64,000 nt of DNA from Lithospermum erythrorhizon. Lineage: Eukaryota > Streptophyta > Magnoliopsida > Boraginales > Boraginaceae. The notes beneath the pieces were generated by a model, which was not told where the DNA came from, searched no databases, and saw only the letters and a program-made list of their open reading frames with translations. The stretch spans positions 1 to 64,000 of the forward strand of contig JADFUC010000700.1 of assembly GCA_019722365.1 (NCBI GenBank), read 5' to 3'. Positions 45,881 through 58,173 of this stretch are shown one piece after another. Positions within the stretch are counted from its first letter, which is position 1; every line of letters starts with the position of its first letter. The position numbers and the translations under genes are program-made.

Positions 45881-46330
45881 TGAGGGAGTGCACTTTAAGC
45901 GTTGGAAACAAAGATTCTATTTTATTTAACGGTGAAGAAGGTTGTTGTTGTCCTCGATACTGTGAAGCCGGATGTCGCTGAATCGTCAACAGACAAGGAC
46001 AAACAACCTGAAGTTGAAAAGAAACAAAAGGAATTGGATTCATGGACTGAAAAGGACTTTCTCTGTAAGAACTTTATTCTTAATGGTTTGCCAGATAATT
46101 TCTATGACTATTATAATTCGAATAAGTCGGCGAAGAAATATAGGGCGTTACCAAAAGAAATATAATCCCCAATTTGGAATAAAAAAAATAAGGCATTAGT
46201 CGCTGAAGAGTATCAAATAGTGGATAATAAGTACGTAGGCTCAATCCTCATGAACTTGAAAATTGCACATGAGATTATCTCGGAAGATATGACAATTTCA
46301 AATTCTTTGTATTAGATAAATTACCCACTT
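45870..46330 (+). pseudogene. Ty1-copia gag (UBN2-type) relic
   Basis: Three frames together give a copia gag N-terminus: FRFEGVHFKRWKQRFYF, an LTVKKVVVVLD-like helix, then KELDSWTEKDFLCKNFILNG and LPDNFYDYYN. The KRWK and W...D..C...ILNGL pattern is characteristic of plant copia gag. Stops and frameshifts abound. Further downstream (to about 47600) only weak echoes of a retrotransposon can be suspected, for example WWFATSGHQ near 47185 where a copia protease would have WW.DTGA..H. Confidence 0.6.
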
Positions 46331-48387
46331 CTTGGAATTTTTTTTAAGAATGTTCTCAGCTTATAAGACAAGGAATTTTCCTTAGAATGTTTGATCACCG
46401 CTTAACCGTATGAGGAGGAAGCAAGGAAGCAGAAGACCGAAACATAGAGTGCTTGTTGTTTCAAACAACAACACTAACAAGAATCACATACAAGCAATTA
46501 GAATTCGAGAACGGTAAAAATTTTAAAGTTAGGGCATAACTCAAATTCCAATTCTATCCGAAACATTCCTCGGAACAATCGGAGTTGGAACAAAACGAGG
46601 AACCAACATGGGCGACAACCTCCACCAAAGCGAATGAACCTAATCCCGAGTTTATATGTTATATTGCAACCTACTAGGTTATATAGCCTGAGTGTAGCTA
46701 TGATATACGAGATCAGCACAGTCGGTGGATCGAGAAGGGTGGTGGGTAAGATCTTTATGTGATTCCGCCAAAATCTCAAGGCGGATCGCAATCAGCATGA
46801 GCAATCTGAACTCCTTATTTGTGGGAACGGCAACTATGATGAGGAATTCCGAGTGTGCGCTGCCTGACTCATCCTACAAAAACATGTCCGATGAGGTTCC
46901 AAGACATCTAAGGGCTTACTTTAAATCATTTCTCATAAGAATTTGCTGTGATAAAGTTGTTGCTTGCTCTTGGAGGATTATGATTTGATAAGACAATAAG
47001 CTTTTGTTTTGTTCTTCTTTAATGTTATTTGATAGGTATGCTCCCAGGCGACGAAGCGAGGTAACAGAATAGGAGGCTTAACACAAGCATTCTTTGTCCG
47101 TTATGCCAAGTCATCCAAAAAACCAACGAAGATCGTGTCATTTTTGTTCTTCCTTGATGTATCATGGAAGCATCATACAAGATCTGGTGGTTTGCAACAA
47201 GTGGACACCAAATTCTATACATCTATAATGTGTATTTAGGCAATACATTGGATTTGTGTTAGTGTGTGATTGGATAGAGTACTACATGGCCAGGTTTATT
47301 TGTTGGATGGCGTGTCACGTATGGAACATATGGACTTTATTCGATCAAGTGTTAAAACGATGAAGGGCTCGGTTGTGTCACTTGCTTATTGGGCCTTGTT
47401 AATTCCGTGTGAAGTCTGTTTCTTTCTATCCAAGAATCCGAAAGGAAATTGCTTGATAGTCAAGTAGTCTAGCAAAAGGCAAGTGTTGGAGTTTTGGTAG
47501 GACTCATTTCACTTATGGAAAGCGGCGGATCTTCATCGAATATCCTTCCAGAAGACAGACCGAAAATCCTAGGAGTTCTACACTATATATGGGTGTTAAA
47601 TTGAAGAAGCAATTATTGAAGACAAATTAATAAAAATAGCATTGCCGCAAATTGAAGAATAAAAACTGTTTTGTTTTAGTGTAGATCGTGTTTTGTGTTT
47701 AGAAGAATTCTTTCTGATGCTTGGCCAATGTCGGTTGTTACAACACCTTATTCGACAATCCTCGGGGCTCGTTTTGTATTTGAATCGAACACTTGGTGAG
47801 CGTCGATCGTGGAGAAAAGTAATAGGTGGATCCTAGACTTAATTCTATAGTGAAGGTTAGTTAGAGCGTCATGAAATGTGGATCATTAGTGAAAAGTACC
47901 GTAGGCGAGAGGCTGTAAGCGTGGGTTTATCCAGGCGGGTTTACCTTTGTGTGTTCTTTACTGTTTGCTTCTTGTTAGTTATCAATGATATTGATTGTTG
48001 GATTAATATTTGATAGTGTTGTATAGTAGTTCACTTTTCAGTTTGCATCTTGCTGATGTCTTCGTGGATGTATCGAACATCAATTTTCGTCTTCGTGTGC
48101 CTACTTTTTCACCTGATTTGCATTCTTTTGATACTCAGAATGGAAGATGTTGCATTAGTGTGCCTAATTAGGATGGTAATTGAGATGTGTTTATATATGC
48201 CAATTTATACTACAATTCATGTACAATATTAGTAATAACTTGCTCATTATTCTTTATACAAATTCTATCATATATTTTTGTATGTATACAAAACTAATGA
48301 CATATTTTTATACTTTTCACAAATCTAATGACATAGTATTTTTGTCGTAGTACAAAAGGCAATGACATTTTTTGTACACAAAACTAA

Positions 48388-48566
48388 TGTTGAATAGGAA
48401 TGGTATTAATTATTATTGTCTATATTAGTTTTAGTAATAACAATCTTAAGTTACTATTATTACCATAACTGGCTGATATTGTGCCTATAAATATGGAGCT
48501 AGTTTACTTGATATATTTCGCTGAGTTTATTGATATAATTTATATTCTTTCTATCATTCTTATTCA
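48388..48566 (+). repeat. 5' LTR of the compact copia element
   Basis: Begins TGTTGAAT and ends ATTCA. Carries TATAAATATGGAGCTAG as in the partner LTR. A possible worn primer-binding site (TTGGTATTTTGA, compare TTGGTATCAGAG) lies about 17 bases downstream. Confidence 0.75.
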
Positions 48567-49486
48567 ATATAGTTTATTCAATGTTTTGGTATTTTGATTT
48601 TTCTGGTTTTAGTCCACTTATTTCCGACTCGTTGATGGTCGGCGATGTATATCTGCCGTTAAACTTATTATTTGCAAACACATGGCAATTCTATCAGGTA
48701 TATCATGAGTTTGAGAGAATGATAAATGGCGATGAAGAAGTTTTATGAAGATCCCAGAAGATGGGCTTCGGTGCTACTCTGAGCCCGCCACGGCCGATGG
48801 TGGTAAATATCGAGGCGCTGGTAGGCTTATTTGTTGTATTTGGCTACTCGACCCAGTTGTGTTTTCGGTGCATGTTTTGTCTCGGTTTTGGGCACCGAAT
48901 GAAGATCGATGAAGGCGGCGGCCTTGCGAGGCTAATTCGATATCTCGAAAAGGGTCAGGCGGGGGTGTATTCTTTGGGCGGGAAGCTGTGATGCATTTGT
49001 CGGGATGGGTATTTCGAGATTAGGCGGCGTAATCACCGAACGAGACGATCGATTCTGAGGGTGGATTGTCTATCTTGGTTCTTAGCCCTATTTAAATGGA
49101 AGTCGAAGAAGCGAGGATCGATTATCTCTTTCCGCAAATCTGACGGATGTCGAGCTTTATTTGGAGTGGCGTGTAGGCTAAATGGTTGAAAGGTTTGTTG
49201 GCGATTTGAGTGTCGTGGGTGATAAGCCTATGCGGTATCTTGTGATAGCTAGTCGGCGTTGCATTTTATTTAGAATCAGGTGTTGGCCTTCGAAACATAT
49301 GAAGTGGATTGTCATTTTGTCACGGGATCTGCGTTGCTTGATGGGACTATATCTGCGTCTCGTATCGACTCGAGTTCGAACTGGCGATTTGTTCACCTAA
49401 ACCAGCAGGACGACCGCGGTTTGAATATACGCTTGCCAAGTTGGGCATTCCACCGATTTGCGTCGCAGCCAAACTTGAGAAGTGGG

Positions 49487-49670
49487 TGTTGAATACGATA
49501 TTATTAGAATTAATTATTATTATTACCATATTAGTTTTAGTAATAACTTGAGTATCAAGTTAATATTATTACCATAAGTATTTCATATTGTACCTATAAA
49601 TATGGAGCTAGTTTGTCCATATATTTCATGAGTTTATTCAATATAATTTATATTACTATCATTCTTATCA
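49487..49670 (+). repeat. 3' LTR of the compact copia element
   Basis: Begins TGTTGAAT directly after GAGAAGTGGG, a polypurine-tract-like sequence, and ends CTTATCA, followed at once by the target duplication ACTAA. Confidence 0.75.
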
Positions 49671-50039
49671 ACTAATGACATATTTTGTACTTTTACACAA
49701 ATATATTGATATAGTTTTGTAGTTACGTGCAAATCTATTGAATTTTACTTATATGGTACTTTAGACATAATATCAAGAAAAAACACTCAAGTTTAGTTAT
49801 AAATATTGAAAATGCACAAAACTATTGATATTTTTTTATACTTTAAACATATTATTCCAAAACTAAACCTAAATTTGATTACCTATACTCAAAACAAATG
49901 CAACTTTTGTGAATTTACATCTGAAATCTCTAGATTTCATAATATATATATTCATGTGTATTTTGTGCTAGAAGTCACATAATTAACAAAATAACTTCTT
50001 GTTTCTTGATACATCGAATTCACAAAATATTAGCACATT

Positions 50040-51425
50040 AAGTAAAACTCACAAATAAAATACACTAATATCAACTAGACCAAACTCTAATTTTCGAGGA
50101 ATAAGAATGCATAATCAAAATCAAAAAATTGGTGAATGCATATATCAAAATCACAAAGTAAGCCTAATTTCTGAGAATAAGAAATGAAAATATAAATCCA
50201 TAATTAAAATATCAACAATTGTAAGAGTAAAGTCAACAGTACAAAATCTAAATTTCATAATCATAATATACATATTCAAATGAAAATAAAATGCATAATA
50301 TCAGCGAGAACAAACTCTAATTTTAGAATAAGAATGTATAATCAAAATCACAAAATTGGTGAATGCATATTGTTGGAAAATCTATGCAACTTGTATATAA
50401 AAACCATAAACAAATGCATCCAGAATCGTTTAAATGTATATAATCGAATTACAATAAAATATGTATATGTAAATACGTATGAAAACAAGTACTTACAACG
50501 TAGCGGATATCACCAACTTTTCTCTCACGAAGCCTCAGATTGAACTCCCTAACGATTGCATCACAAAAGGTTGATATCTCCGGTTAGTCCCACAAGGCGG
50601 TTGAATCGGCGATTGGATTTTTGCTAAGAATCTTGTGAGCAATTGGACAACAAAATCAAGCTAAAACCACGACTTGATTTTGGCTATGGAAAAAGAGGGG
50701 AGGGAAGATGATTAGGTTTCATCTTTTTTTTTCTCACTATATAGAGCATACTCCTCTTTAACCGAATAACGACTGGATTAACTAACAAACCAACTCGTTA
50801 AAACGTTAACTAATTAATTGCTTTGGTAACTAACAAGGAGTCACTAATGAGCTCCATTAGTCAAACCATTAATTAATCTAACAAGTTAATTAATTTGTCG
50901 TCACATTTATATTTTACACTATTAAGTGTAAAACTCTCGATTGAGTATCTCGTTGATTTCAATCAACTCTCAATTTAGCAATCACGATTTAATTTCATTC
51001 ATGAAATAAACTTAACGTCGTTGTATGTGTGACCTCTGAGCTCGGATAATAGCAGGTTGTATAATAATTAGTCATCATTATTATTATACTTGATTATGCA
51101 TGAGATCTAGCAATGACATAACCCTAATAATATTGCACCCATACAGTTCCTATTTAGTAATTTACAATTACTATTATTGAACATAGTTTGAGTAATCTCA
51201 TTTAACTAAAACTAGTAAATGAATTATTCTGACAATGCATGCATAGCCGGACATAATTATAGAAATCAATATACTTTGCTTTCCAACTATATATCAAAAT
51301 CACAAAGTAAACTATTTTATAATAATAAATGAAAATATAAATTCATAATTAAAATGTCAACAATTCTAAAATTAAAGTCAACTTAGTACAAAATCTAAAT
51401 TCATAATTAAAATGTACCTTTTTTG
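50040..51425. repeat. Spaced direct repeats of ~120 bp in AT-rich DNA
   Basis: About 50141-50265 and 51291-51415 share ATATCAAAATCACAAAGTAA, AATGAAAATATAAAT.CATAA, ATCAACAATT.TAA and GTACAAAATCTAAATT in the same order. A further related piece (AGAATG.ATAATCAAAATCA.AAAATTGGTGAATGC) occurs twice at about 50105 and 50332. The DNA between, 50480-51280, looks like a retroelement flank but shows no recognisable protein. Confidence 0.55.
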
Positions 51426-53011
51426 TTCTCACCAAACAATTTTGATTGTATAAGTTTTTTTTTTTTTTTGCTTCTTTTCCCATTTTTTAGCTTCGCTGGA
51501 AGATGGAGGAGGTATCATTGTGGTGGATTGACGGAGGCGGTCGTTAGGGGCGAAAAATTGGCTAATGAGAGTTACTGAATATGAGACTAATGAGTGAGTT
51601 ACTAAATTTGCAATTTGTCCTCCCAAGCCCAACGAAATTTGCAAATTGTGTCTCAGGCCCAGAGTAATTTGCAATTGGGTCCATTCACAGTTGGATTTGT
51701 AAATAAAACTACACACTACACAGTATCGTAGCCCTTCCCAGTTGCACTGTGCCTAATTCGCTTCCCTTTTTATCGGGCAGCTATTTTGAGTCCGTATGTC
51801 GAAAATCTATTTTAATCAGATTTTAAATCCAATTAAATTTAGGGAATAATATTTTAATGTCACATCATCACACGAGATATAAAATTAGGTTTAATTTAAT
51901 AATAAACCCTAATTTTACCCTAGTAATTAATTTCAGGTGGCTAAAATATCGGCAACCCTTAATTTACACGTGTGCGATTTTAGTTAGAGACTCGATCGAA
52001 ACCCTAATTGACACATGTAATTGTACGATTGGTCTTTATTTAATTATTTTAATTAATCCAAATAAATTAAATTTAATTAAAAATAATTAATAAAATTTGA
52101 CTGTCTAAAGAAATTTTAAACCTTTTGTGTTAGGGCGAATCATATTGTTAACTATTTTGTAGTATGATGTACATTGCAAAATCTCTATTATATCATGGTA
52201 AAAATAATGTGAAAGTGTTTTCGTTTGAGGATTGTTAAGAAAAACAAACACCAACAAGTTGGAACTTGAAAAACACTATTTCAATTTAATTTTTTGTTGG
52301 ATAACAAAATGTTCATTTAGGTGATTCGACTTTAATAATTTATATTACTATATCATGAAAATAATAATGTCTAACACTTTATTTTGGTAAGATTTTAAAA
52401 TGACGTGTTTCTTGTCTATATATCATTAAAATAATAGAGTGTCTAAAATTTGATTTCGTTAAGGTTTCAAAATGTTATGTTAAGGTTAGTGTATCTTCAA
52501 CAAATCATCATATATGAGGTTTTCATTTAAAAATTGTATAGAAAATTCTAAAAATAATGGATAAATACATCAATTATAAGGCTTCGTTTAATCCCTAGCT
52601 AGTAATAAAGAAATTTGTGCATAGTATAGAAAAACAACACAACATATAAAATGGAAACCTCATATATGAAGGATCACAACAACACCATATCTAATTTGAA
52701 TTATTGAAGATTATATGAAGAATATGCTATTTGAATTTTTTATTTTTAAACTCCCTAAAATAAAGAAATCTATAACGTACTACATGTCCTAAGAGTTTTT
52801 TTATAGCACATTAATAATAAACATGGATTACTAGTAATACAAAATATGTATATACAAATATAATTTCATAAACTAGATCGAATTCAACGGTTCACTTGAT
52901 TCAAATCAAGAACAAGGCAAACCACATTGTTACATATATAATCCGTTCAACATCAAATAAGAGACACATACAATCTTCATTTTTAATTTTATTGGTATAT
53001 GATCAACAACC
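51426..53011. other. AT-rich intergenic DNA, with the DUF1685 3' flank
   Basis: Near 51590-51690 a phrase built on AATTTGCAA..TGTC.C...GCCCA.. is repeated about three times (on the minus strand this yields the repetitive LQITLGL/LQISLGL peptide). No gene assigned. Bases next to 53012 should be the 3' UTR of the DUF1685 gene. Confidence 0.4.
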
Positions 53012-53630
53012 CTACTTTGGTGAAGATATACGCAACGAGCATGCCACCACTTGTGTCCAATGTCTTAGCCTCATCTTCACCATCTCCGGGTCATCACCTG
53101 AATTTTAAACTAAATTACTTCTCGGAAGCTTTTAAAAAATAGAGTATTTGCATGTGTTCATTTAAAAAACTAAAGATTGAGAAATGATGAAAATAAACAA
53201 AGAAGTGGAAGATCTTACCTGGTTCAATAATGGAGTTAGGGCTACTAGGAGATAAATCATTATTTATAAAAGCTGGTAAAGAGGTAGACCTGGAAATACT
53301 TTTAGGAAATTTATTATTGTTTAATACATCACAATAAAATTCAAGAGCAGGAAAAGTTTGAGTAAGTTTCTGGTCCAATTTAGATGACGAGTCAAAGGCA
53401 AATCCCAACTCAAAGCATGCTTTTAGTTCGTCCAAGTCAGAATCAATTAGGTTTTTGCTTTTACAGTGATTGCGCTTAAGGTGGGTTTCTTTACGCATGA
53501 GCCATGCCTTTTCACGATGGATATCAGGAGACCATGATTTTGCTTTGTGTAGTGGTAATGGAATGTGAGATTTACGGTGGTGTTGTGTTTGTTGGTCTTG
53601 TTTCAATATGTCATTTTTCAGAGGAGACAT
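53012..53630 (-). CDS. DUF1685 family protein, 2 exons
   Basis: Small plant-specific protein of unknown biochemical function. Exon 1 is 53630-53219 and exon 2 is 53097-53012, with GT-AG boundaries (GTAAGA donor), giving 165 residues. Family landmarks appear in order: KAKSWSPDIHREKAWLMRK, a charged linker with KSKNLIDSDLDELKACFELG, then FPALEFYCDVL, a Ser/Pro-rich stretch with STSLP, and the conserved C-terminal motif PGDDPEMVKMRLRHWTQVVA followed by CSLRISS. The ending motif is split by the intron, so reading exon 1 alone gives a false tail. Start at 53630 is the first ATG with the usual short leader before the motif. I know the family only as a domain of unknown function and cannot assign a role. 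Confidence 0.88.
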
Positions 53631-56150
53631 GTGCGTGATAATAGGAGGAGGATGAAGAAAAGAAGGGGAGAAAGGATGAAATTGACTTTTGAAATTGAGG
53701 CTACCAAGTATACCTCAATATTTTTTATTTAGCTGCTGATTGTGAGGTTTTATATAATGATTGATGAGTCATCACTTGATAGTTCTTACGAGGATGGATG
53801 ACACATATCTCGTGATGTCGGCATAATTTATGGCGAGCGTTCACTTTGATTAATGTGGGCTTGGCGAAGTAAGTCAGAATATGGGCACCGATTAATTGAT
53901 ACATTTTAATTCTCTTCGTTTCACAGAAATTTGCGGCTTCGGGATCGAGTCATCGCTTGAGTTAGCACTTAAGGTATGTATCTTTGGGAAGTGGAGTATA
54001 CTGTTCACGGTGTTTACATTTTTTTAGAATATCTTTTGAATTTGCAAAAAAAAAAATCATTTTTTGACATACCTAGTTTGTACATTATAATATATTTAAA
54101 AAATATTGCTTAGTTGAATAGATGTTAATGGAATTTTATAACCCTTAATGATGATCACAAATCATTACTAATTTTAAAAATAATATCATGTACTTGTGCA
54201 TGTCTATATATAACTAACAATATTTCATTACAAAAACAAGTACAAAATGAAAATTATTTTTATTATTAATTACTTCTATGATATTATGGTGAAAGAAAAA
54301 CTTGAATAATGATGTCGATTATTAATGTTATTTAATTGTAATTATTTCAAATTATGTGAATCAATTATCCATTATGGTTCTTGCATTTCACCATCATATT
54401 TATTAAATTGTTATCACTTTATCAAAAGTTATGCAAGAATTATACATATGTATTTACTCCTTTATTGTATGACTGATTATATCATTCTTATTAAAGAGTC
54501 AAAAAAGTGAAACTTGTGGTATTTTATTCAATTTTTTTGGTGTCGTTGTCGGGAGATTGAGACATTATAATCATTACATTGTTACTTTTCAAATTTAATT
54601 TTTTAATTTCTACTATTCCAAGTAGTGCTGTTAGGACTGGGTTCGATTACTGGTTTTAGGAAGGATGCTGACTATCAGGTAATATTACTTGGGGTAATTC
54701 GGGACCGGACGCTTATTTTCGGTCCAAAAAAATTGGATCGAGGCCAGGTGGAAATAGAGCAGGGCGGATACTTGGAGTCAGCGGTTTGAGCCAGGATAGT
54801 GCTTAGGTACTAGGTTGATTTAAAAAAACAAGCTACTTGAACAGATTAGCAAAATGTATCCAAAAATACAAATTTGTGAAGAGTCAAGAGGTAGAAGCTG
54901 CTGCAGGTTAGCAAAATCTGGTCAATGTTTGACAGATTAGCAAAATGTAGAGGTCTAATGTTTGACATTTATCAAAAAGCGCTTCAGAACAGCTTCATCG
55001 TAGGCATTTGGAACAGACAACGGGTTGCTCAAAGAGTCAAGAGGTAGAAGTTGTTGTGGGTCTTTGAATTTTCATCATATCCTTGAGAGGAATTAAATCA
55101 GAATTGGTTGTTAGTAGATTGTCTGAAACAATGAAAGAATTAGTCGATTGAATGATTACACTATTTGAAAATTAAAGCAGTAATAACATAAATGAAGTAA
55201 TGCTTAGTTAACACAATACTTTGTCATGACCTTCTTAAGTCAATACATTCTTTGAAGTCATGCTCATCTATTTGTTTAGTGTTTATAGAAGCTCGTTTAG
55301 GATCAATTATTAACAGCCCAAGTTGATTACAGTATGATTGGCGATTGGAATAGAAGAATGTCGTTGTCGTTCATAGAAGCGGATATTTGAGCCGTTAATT
55401 AAATCATGAAATTAAGCAATGGCTGTCACTTAGTACATTTCAATGGACCTCTCCTTAAGATAATGATCAAGATCCGAGATGTACTATTAATCCCTTAGCA
55501 CATTTCAATGTACCTCCTTAAGAACAATCATCATCTTCTTCTTGAGTAGTTTGGGCTGGTCCATAGATAAAGTATCAGTAATTTAATTATCCTCTGATCT
55601 ACAAATTTAGAGATACTAATTAATTTGATACTAAACATACATACATAGCCCCCCCTGCATTTCTCTTGTTGATCTGCTGAGAGTTGTGAATGAAAAGTAT
55701 GTGGTTGAAAACAAGAAGGCAGATACTTTTGTAGTGTAGACAGTTACTATTTAGGGTAGGATCTACATGCGATCGCCGTTTGTACTTCTTGTGTTGGATT
55801 TGGTACCAACTATATCATTATTAAATATGTGTTCTAACCTATCGTGTCTGTTTTATTGCTCTTACATGTAACCAAGATTATGGTATTTTTTCGTTTTGAT
55901 TAATATGGTTAAACATGATTGCTTTGCATGTGGATTCGTTCGTATTATTATGTGATTTCGTTGTGTTGTTAAACTACCTATTGTTAAAAGAGAAGAAAGT
56001 TGTAACTAGTGGAGAAAACTTTTTTTTCCTTTTTTCTTTCTAATAATATTGCTTGTACATTCATACTTGCTGATCAATCAGATTTATTCCAATTTAATGC
56101 TAACCATTAGACTACTTTCTATCAGTTCTCGAATTTCAGCATTGTTAGAT
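53631..56150. other. Intergenic DNA upstream of the bZIP pseudogene
   Basis: No gene. At 54840-55070 several phrases are duplicated: AGAGTCAAGAGGTAGAAG at about 54878 and 55034, and GACAGATTAGCAAAATGTA-like phrases near 54841, 54905 and 54935. At 54640-54830 a mixed-composition stretch resembles a worn repeat. An acceptor-like TTTCAG at 56134-56139 precedes the pseudogene start. Confidence 0.4.
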
Positions 56151-57800
56151 ATGGGATCTTTTGTCAATTTTGGGGACATTCAACCGCTAGAGGGCAGCAG
56201 TGGGAAGATGACGACTACCGGGAATGCCCTGTTGGCTAGGCAGTCTTCTATATACTCCTTGACATTTGATGAGCACATTTAGTGGGCTTGGTAAGGACTA
56301 TGGTTCCTTGAATATAGAGGATCTATTAAAGAATATTTGGACCCTGGAAGAGAACCAAGCCTTTGCAACTTCTGCTGGAGCAGGAAATGGTATTGCTCCA
56401 AGTGGAAATTTACAAAGGCAGGGTTCTTTAACATTGCCTCGGACTCTCAGTCAGAAAACAGTAGATGACGTATGGAGAGACATGTTTAAATAAAGTACCG
56501 CTGGCTCAAATGATGGAGATACTGCTGAACTTGGAGGGTCAAGCCTCGGTCCAAGACAAAACACTTTGGGCGAGATGACACTGGAGGAGTTCCTACTGAG
56601 AGCTGGGGTTGCCAAAGACTAGCCCTATGGTGCTCTAGCCATATGGTAATAGCTCTGGCTTGAGTACAAGATTTCAACCTGGCCTAGATCAGAATGTACT
56701 TGGTAAACAGTTTTTGAAGAATGGTAATCCAGTGCCTAATTCATCTAATAATATTATTCTGAATTTGGGTGGCACGGAGATTTCTCGACAGGAGCAGCAC
56801 AATGAAGTTGAGTCGCAACACCAATCTCTATTTTCCAATGAAGTGAGTATGCCATTCTCCTCTGGTGTGCCAGTATTGAATAATAATTATCAGATCTCTA
56901 GTCCTCAAACAAAGGTTCCAGGAATTGTAATGTCAAATTCCAACAATTATCAGATCACTAGTCATCAAACAAAGGTTCCAGGAATCGCAATGTCAAATTC
57001 TTCATTGAATTCTACGTTAGTTCAACATAGTGTTATTCTAGATGGAGCATCTGGTTTAGCCAGTTTGTGCAATCTGCCTGCATCAGGTGTTGCTATATCT
57101 CCGGAAAATCATATATCATCTACTGTCATTGCAAAAAGAAAGTTGGATATTCCACCAATGGTTCCTTTGTACACTGTTGGTGAGGGTGTTAGAGGAAGAA
57201 GGTCAAATAGCAGTTTAGAGTAAGTGGTAGAGAGAAGGCGTAAAAGTATGATAAAAAATAGAGAATCTACTGCTAGATCAAGAGCACGGAAACAGGTGAA
57301 CTTTACGACCGCATTAACAAGGCTTTATCGTTTCTTATTGTTTGTTGAGATTTTTTATCTTCACAGCATTATGTAATTTAAGGGTATTATATTTCAGTTT
57401 TAGATATGCTAGTCAATGGACTTGTTAATGAATTTAATGTGGTTCTATCAGGCCTATACCTTGGAACTAGAAACAGAAGTGGCAAATCTGAAAGAAATTA
57501 ATCAAGAATTGCAGAAAAAACAGGTAAACTTATTAGTGGTATTAAAATGTATCTCCATCATTATAATATAAAACAATGGTGCCATGAAATGAAGTTTCTC
57601 ATTTATATTTCCACGATTACTGCAGGCAAGAATAAAAAAATGAGGTACTTATGCCTTTTAGTATTGGAGATTCTTAAGGATTTGAAGTTGATATACATAT
57701 TAGCATAGCTGAGACATAATAGATCTGATTCTAGGTAAATTCAAAGCAACTATAAGGATTCAGAAGAACCGAGTCAAGTATTAAAAAAGTAGTGATATGC
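56151..57800 (+). pseudogene. ABF/AREB-type bZIP transcription factor pseudogene
   Basis: Group A bZIPs bind ABRE promoter elements in abscisic-acid signalling. This copy keeps the family order: MGSFVNFGDIQPLEG, ARQSSIYSLTFDE (C1), LLKNIWTLEENQ and GSLTLPRTLSQKTVDDVWRD (C2), EMTLEEFLLRAGV (C3), a Gln/Ser-rich middle, then VVERRRKSMIKNRE...ARSRARKQ (basic region) and the leucine-zipper piece TLELETEVANLKEINQELQK (57452-57523). Defects: about 8 bases missing after FDE near 56271 (frameshift), TAA at 56491 where Glu is usual, several stops between 56620 and 56650, TAA at 57221 just before the basic region, and a stop at 57641. Two introns with GT-AG borders (57296-57451 and 57524-57625) remain, so it arose by DNA duplication, not retroposition. 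A 60-bp tandem duplication gives two copies of NNYQI.S.QTKVPGI.MSNS. Confidence 0.88.
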
Positions 57801-58110
57801 TACGAGTAATGATGAGTGATGTATTTGGTTTGTTTGAAGATGCCATCAGGAGGGAAAAACGCTTGGAGAGGAGCTTGAGCTTAACAGTTAACACTATGTA
57901 TTCATGTTGGTTTTACTTGACCACAACAATCCCAATATGTAAAAAGAGGGATAGTGATTTTAGAAGTGAGAAGGAACTAGTGTTTTTAATTCGATGTTAA
58001 AAAAGTTGAGATAATAATAATAATAAAAATGAGTTGGTCCATTTGTTTGAAATAAATACAAGAAAGTCCCTCCATTAACATTATTATACGCAATCATCTT
58101 CGATTATATG

Positions 58111-58173
58111 GACCTCGATTCATTTGCTAGAAACTCCGATGCTATGGTTGCTCTTTTTATCCAAGCTTCAATC
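58111..58173 (+). pseudogene. Stray copy of part of MCCB exon 1
   Basis: The 63 bases read like 59335-59399 of MCCB exon 1: both share GATTCATTTGCTAGAAACTC, GATGCTATGG and AAGCTTCAATCA in the same order with a few differences. It lies 1.15 kb upstream of the real exon in the same orientation and has no supporting frame. Confidence 0.75.

Larger units (their letters stand above)
48383..49675 (+). mobile_element. Compact Ty1-copia element: two LTRs, RT/RNase H remnant, 5-bp TSD
   Basis: LTRs lie at 48388-48566 (179 bp) and 49487-49670 (184 bp). Both start TGTTGAAT and end CA and share ATATTAGTTTTAGTAATAAC and CCTATAAATATGGAGCTAGT (promoter-like). They are flanked by the same five bases, ACTAA (48383-48387 and 49671-49675). 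The ~920-bp interior keeps only the 3' end of pol in broken frames: RFWAPNED, LIRYLEKGQ, WKSKK, DVELYLEWR, then EVDCHFV, LLDGTISAS, IDSSN and GRPRFEYTLAKLGI, all typical of the copia RNase H domain and C-terminus. A purine-rich tract precedes the 3' LTR. Gag, protease, integrase and most of RT are absent, so it was deleted before or after insertion. Overall LTR divergence suggests age. Confidence 0.85.

Noticed and set aside
51429..51716. 95-codon minus-strand frame with LQITLGL/LQISLGL repeats
   Set aside because: The peptide repetition reflects a short DNA repeat, and the frame lacks gene-like features.
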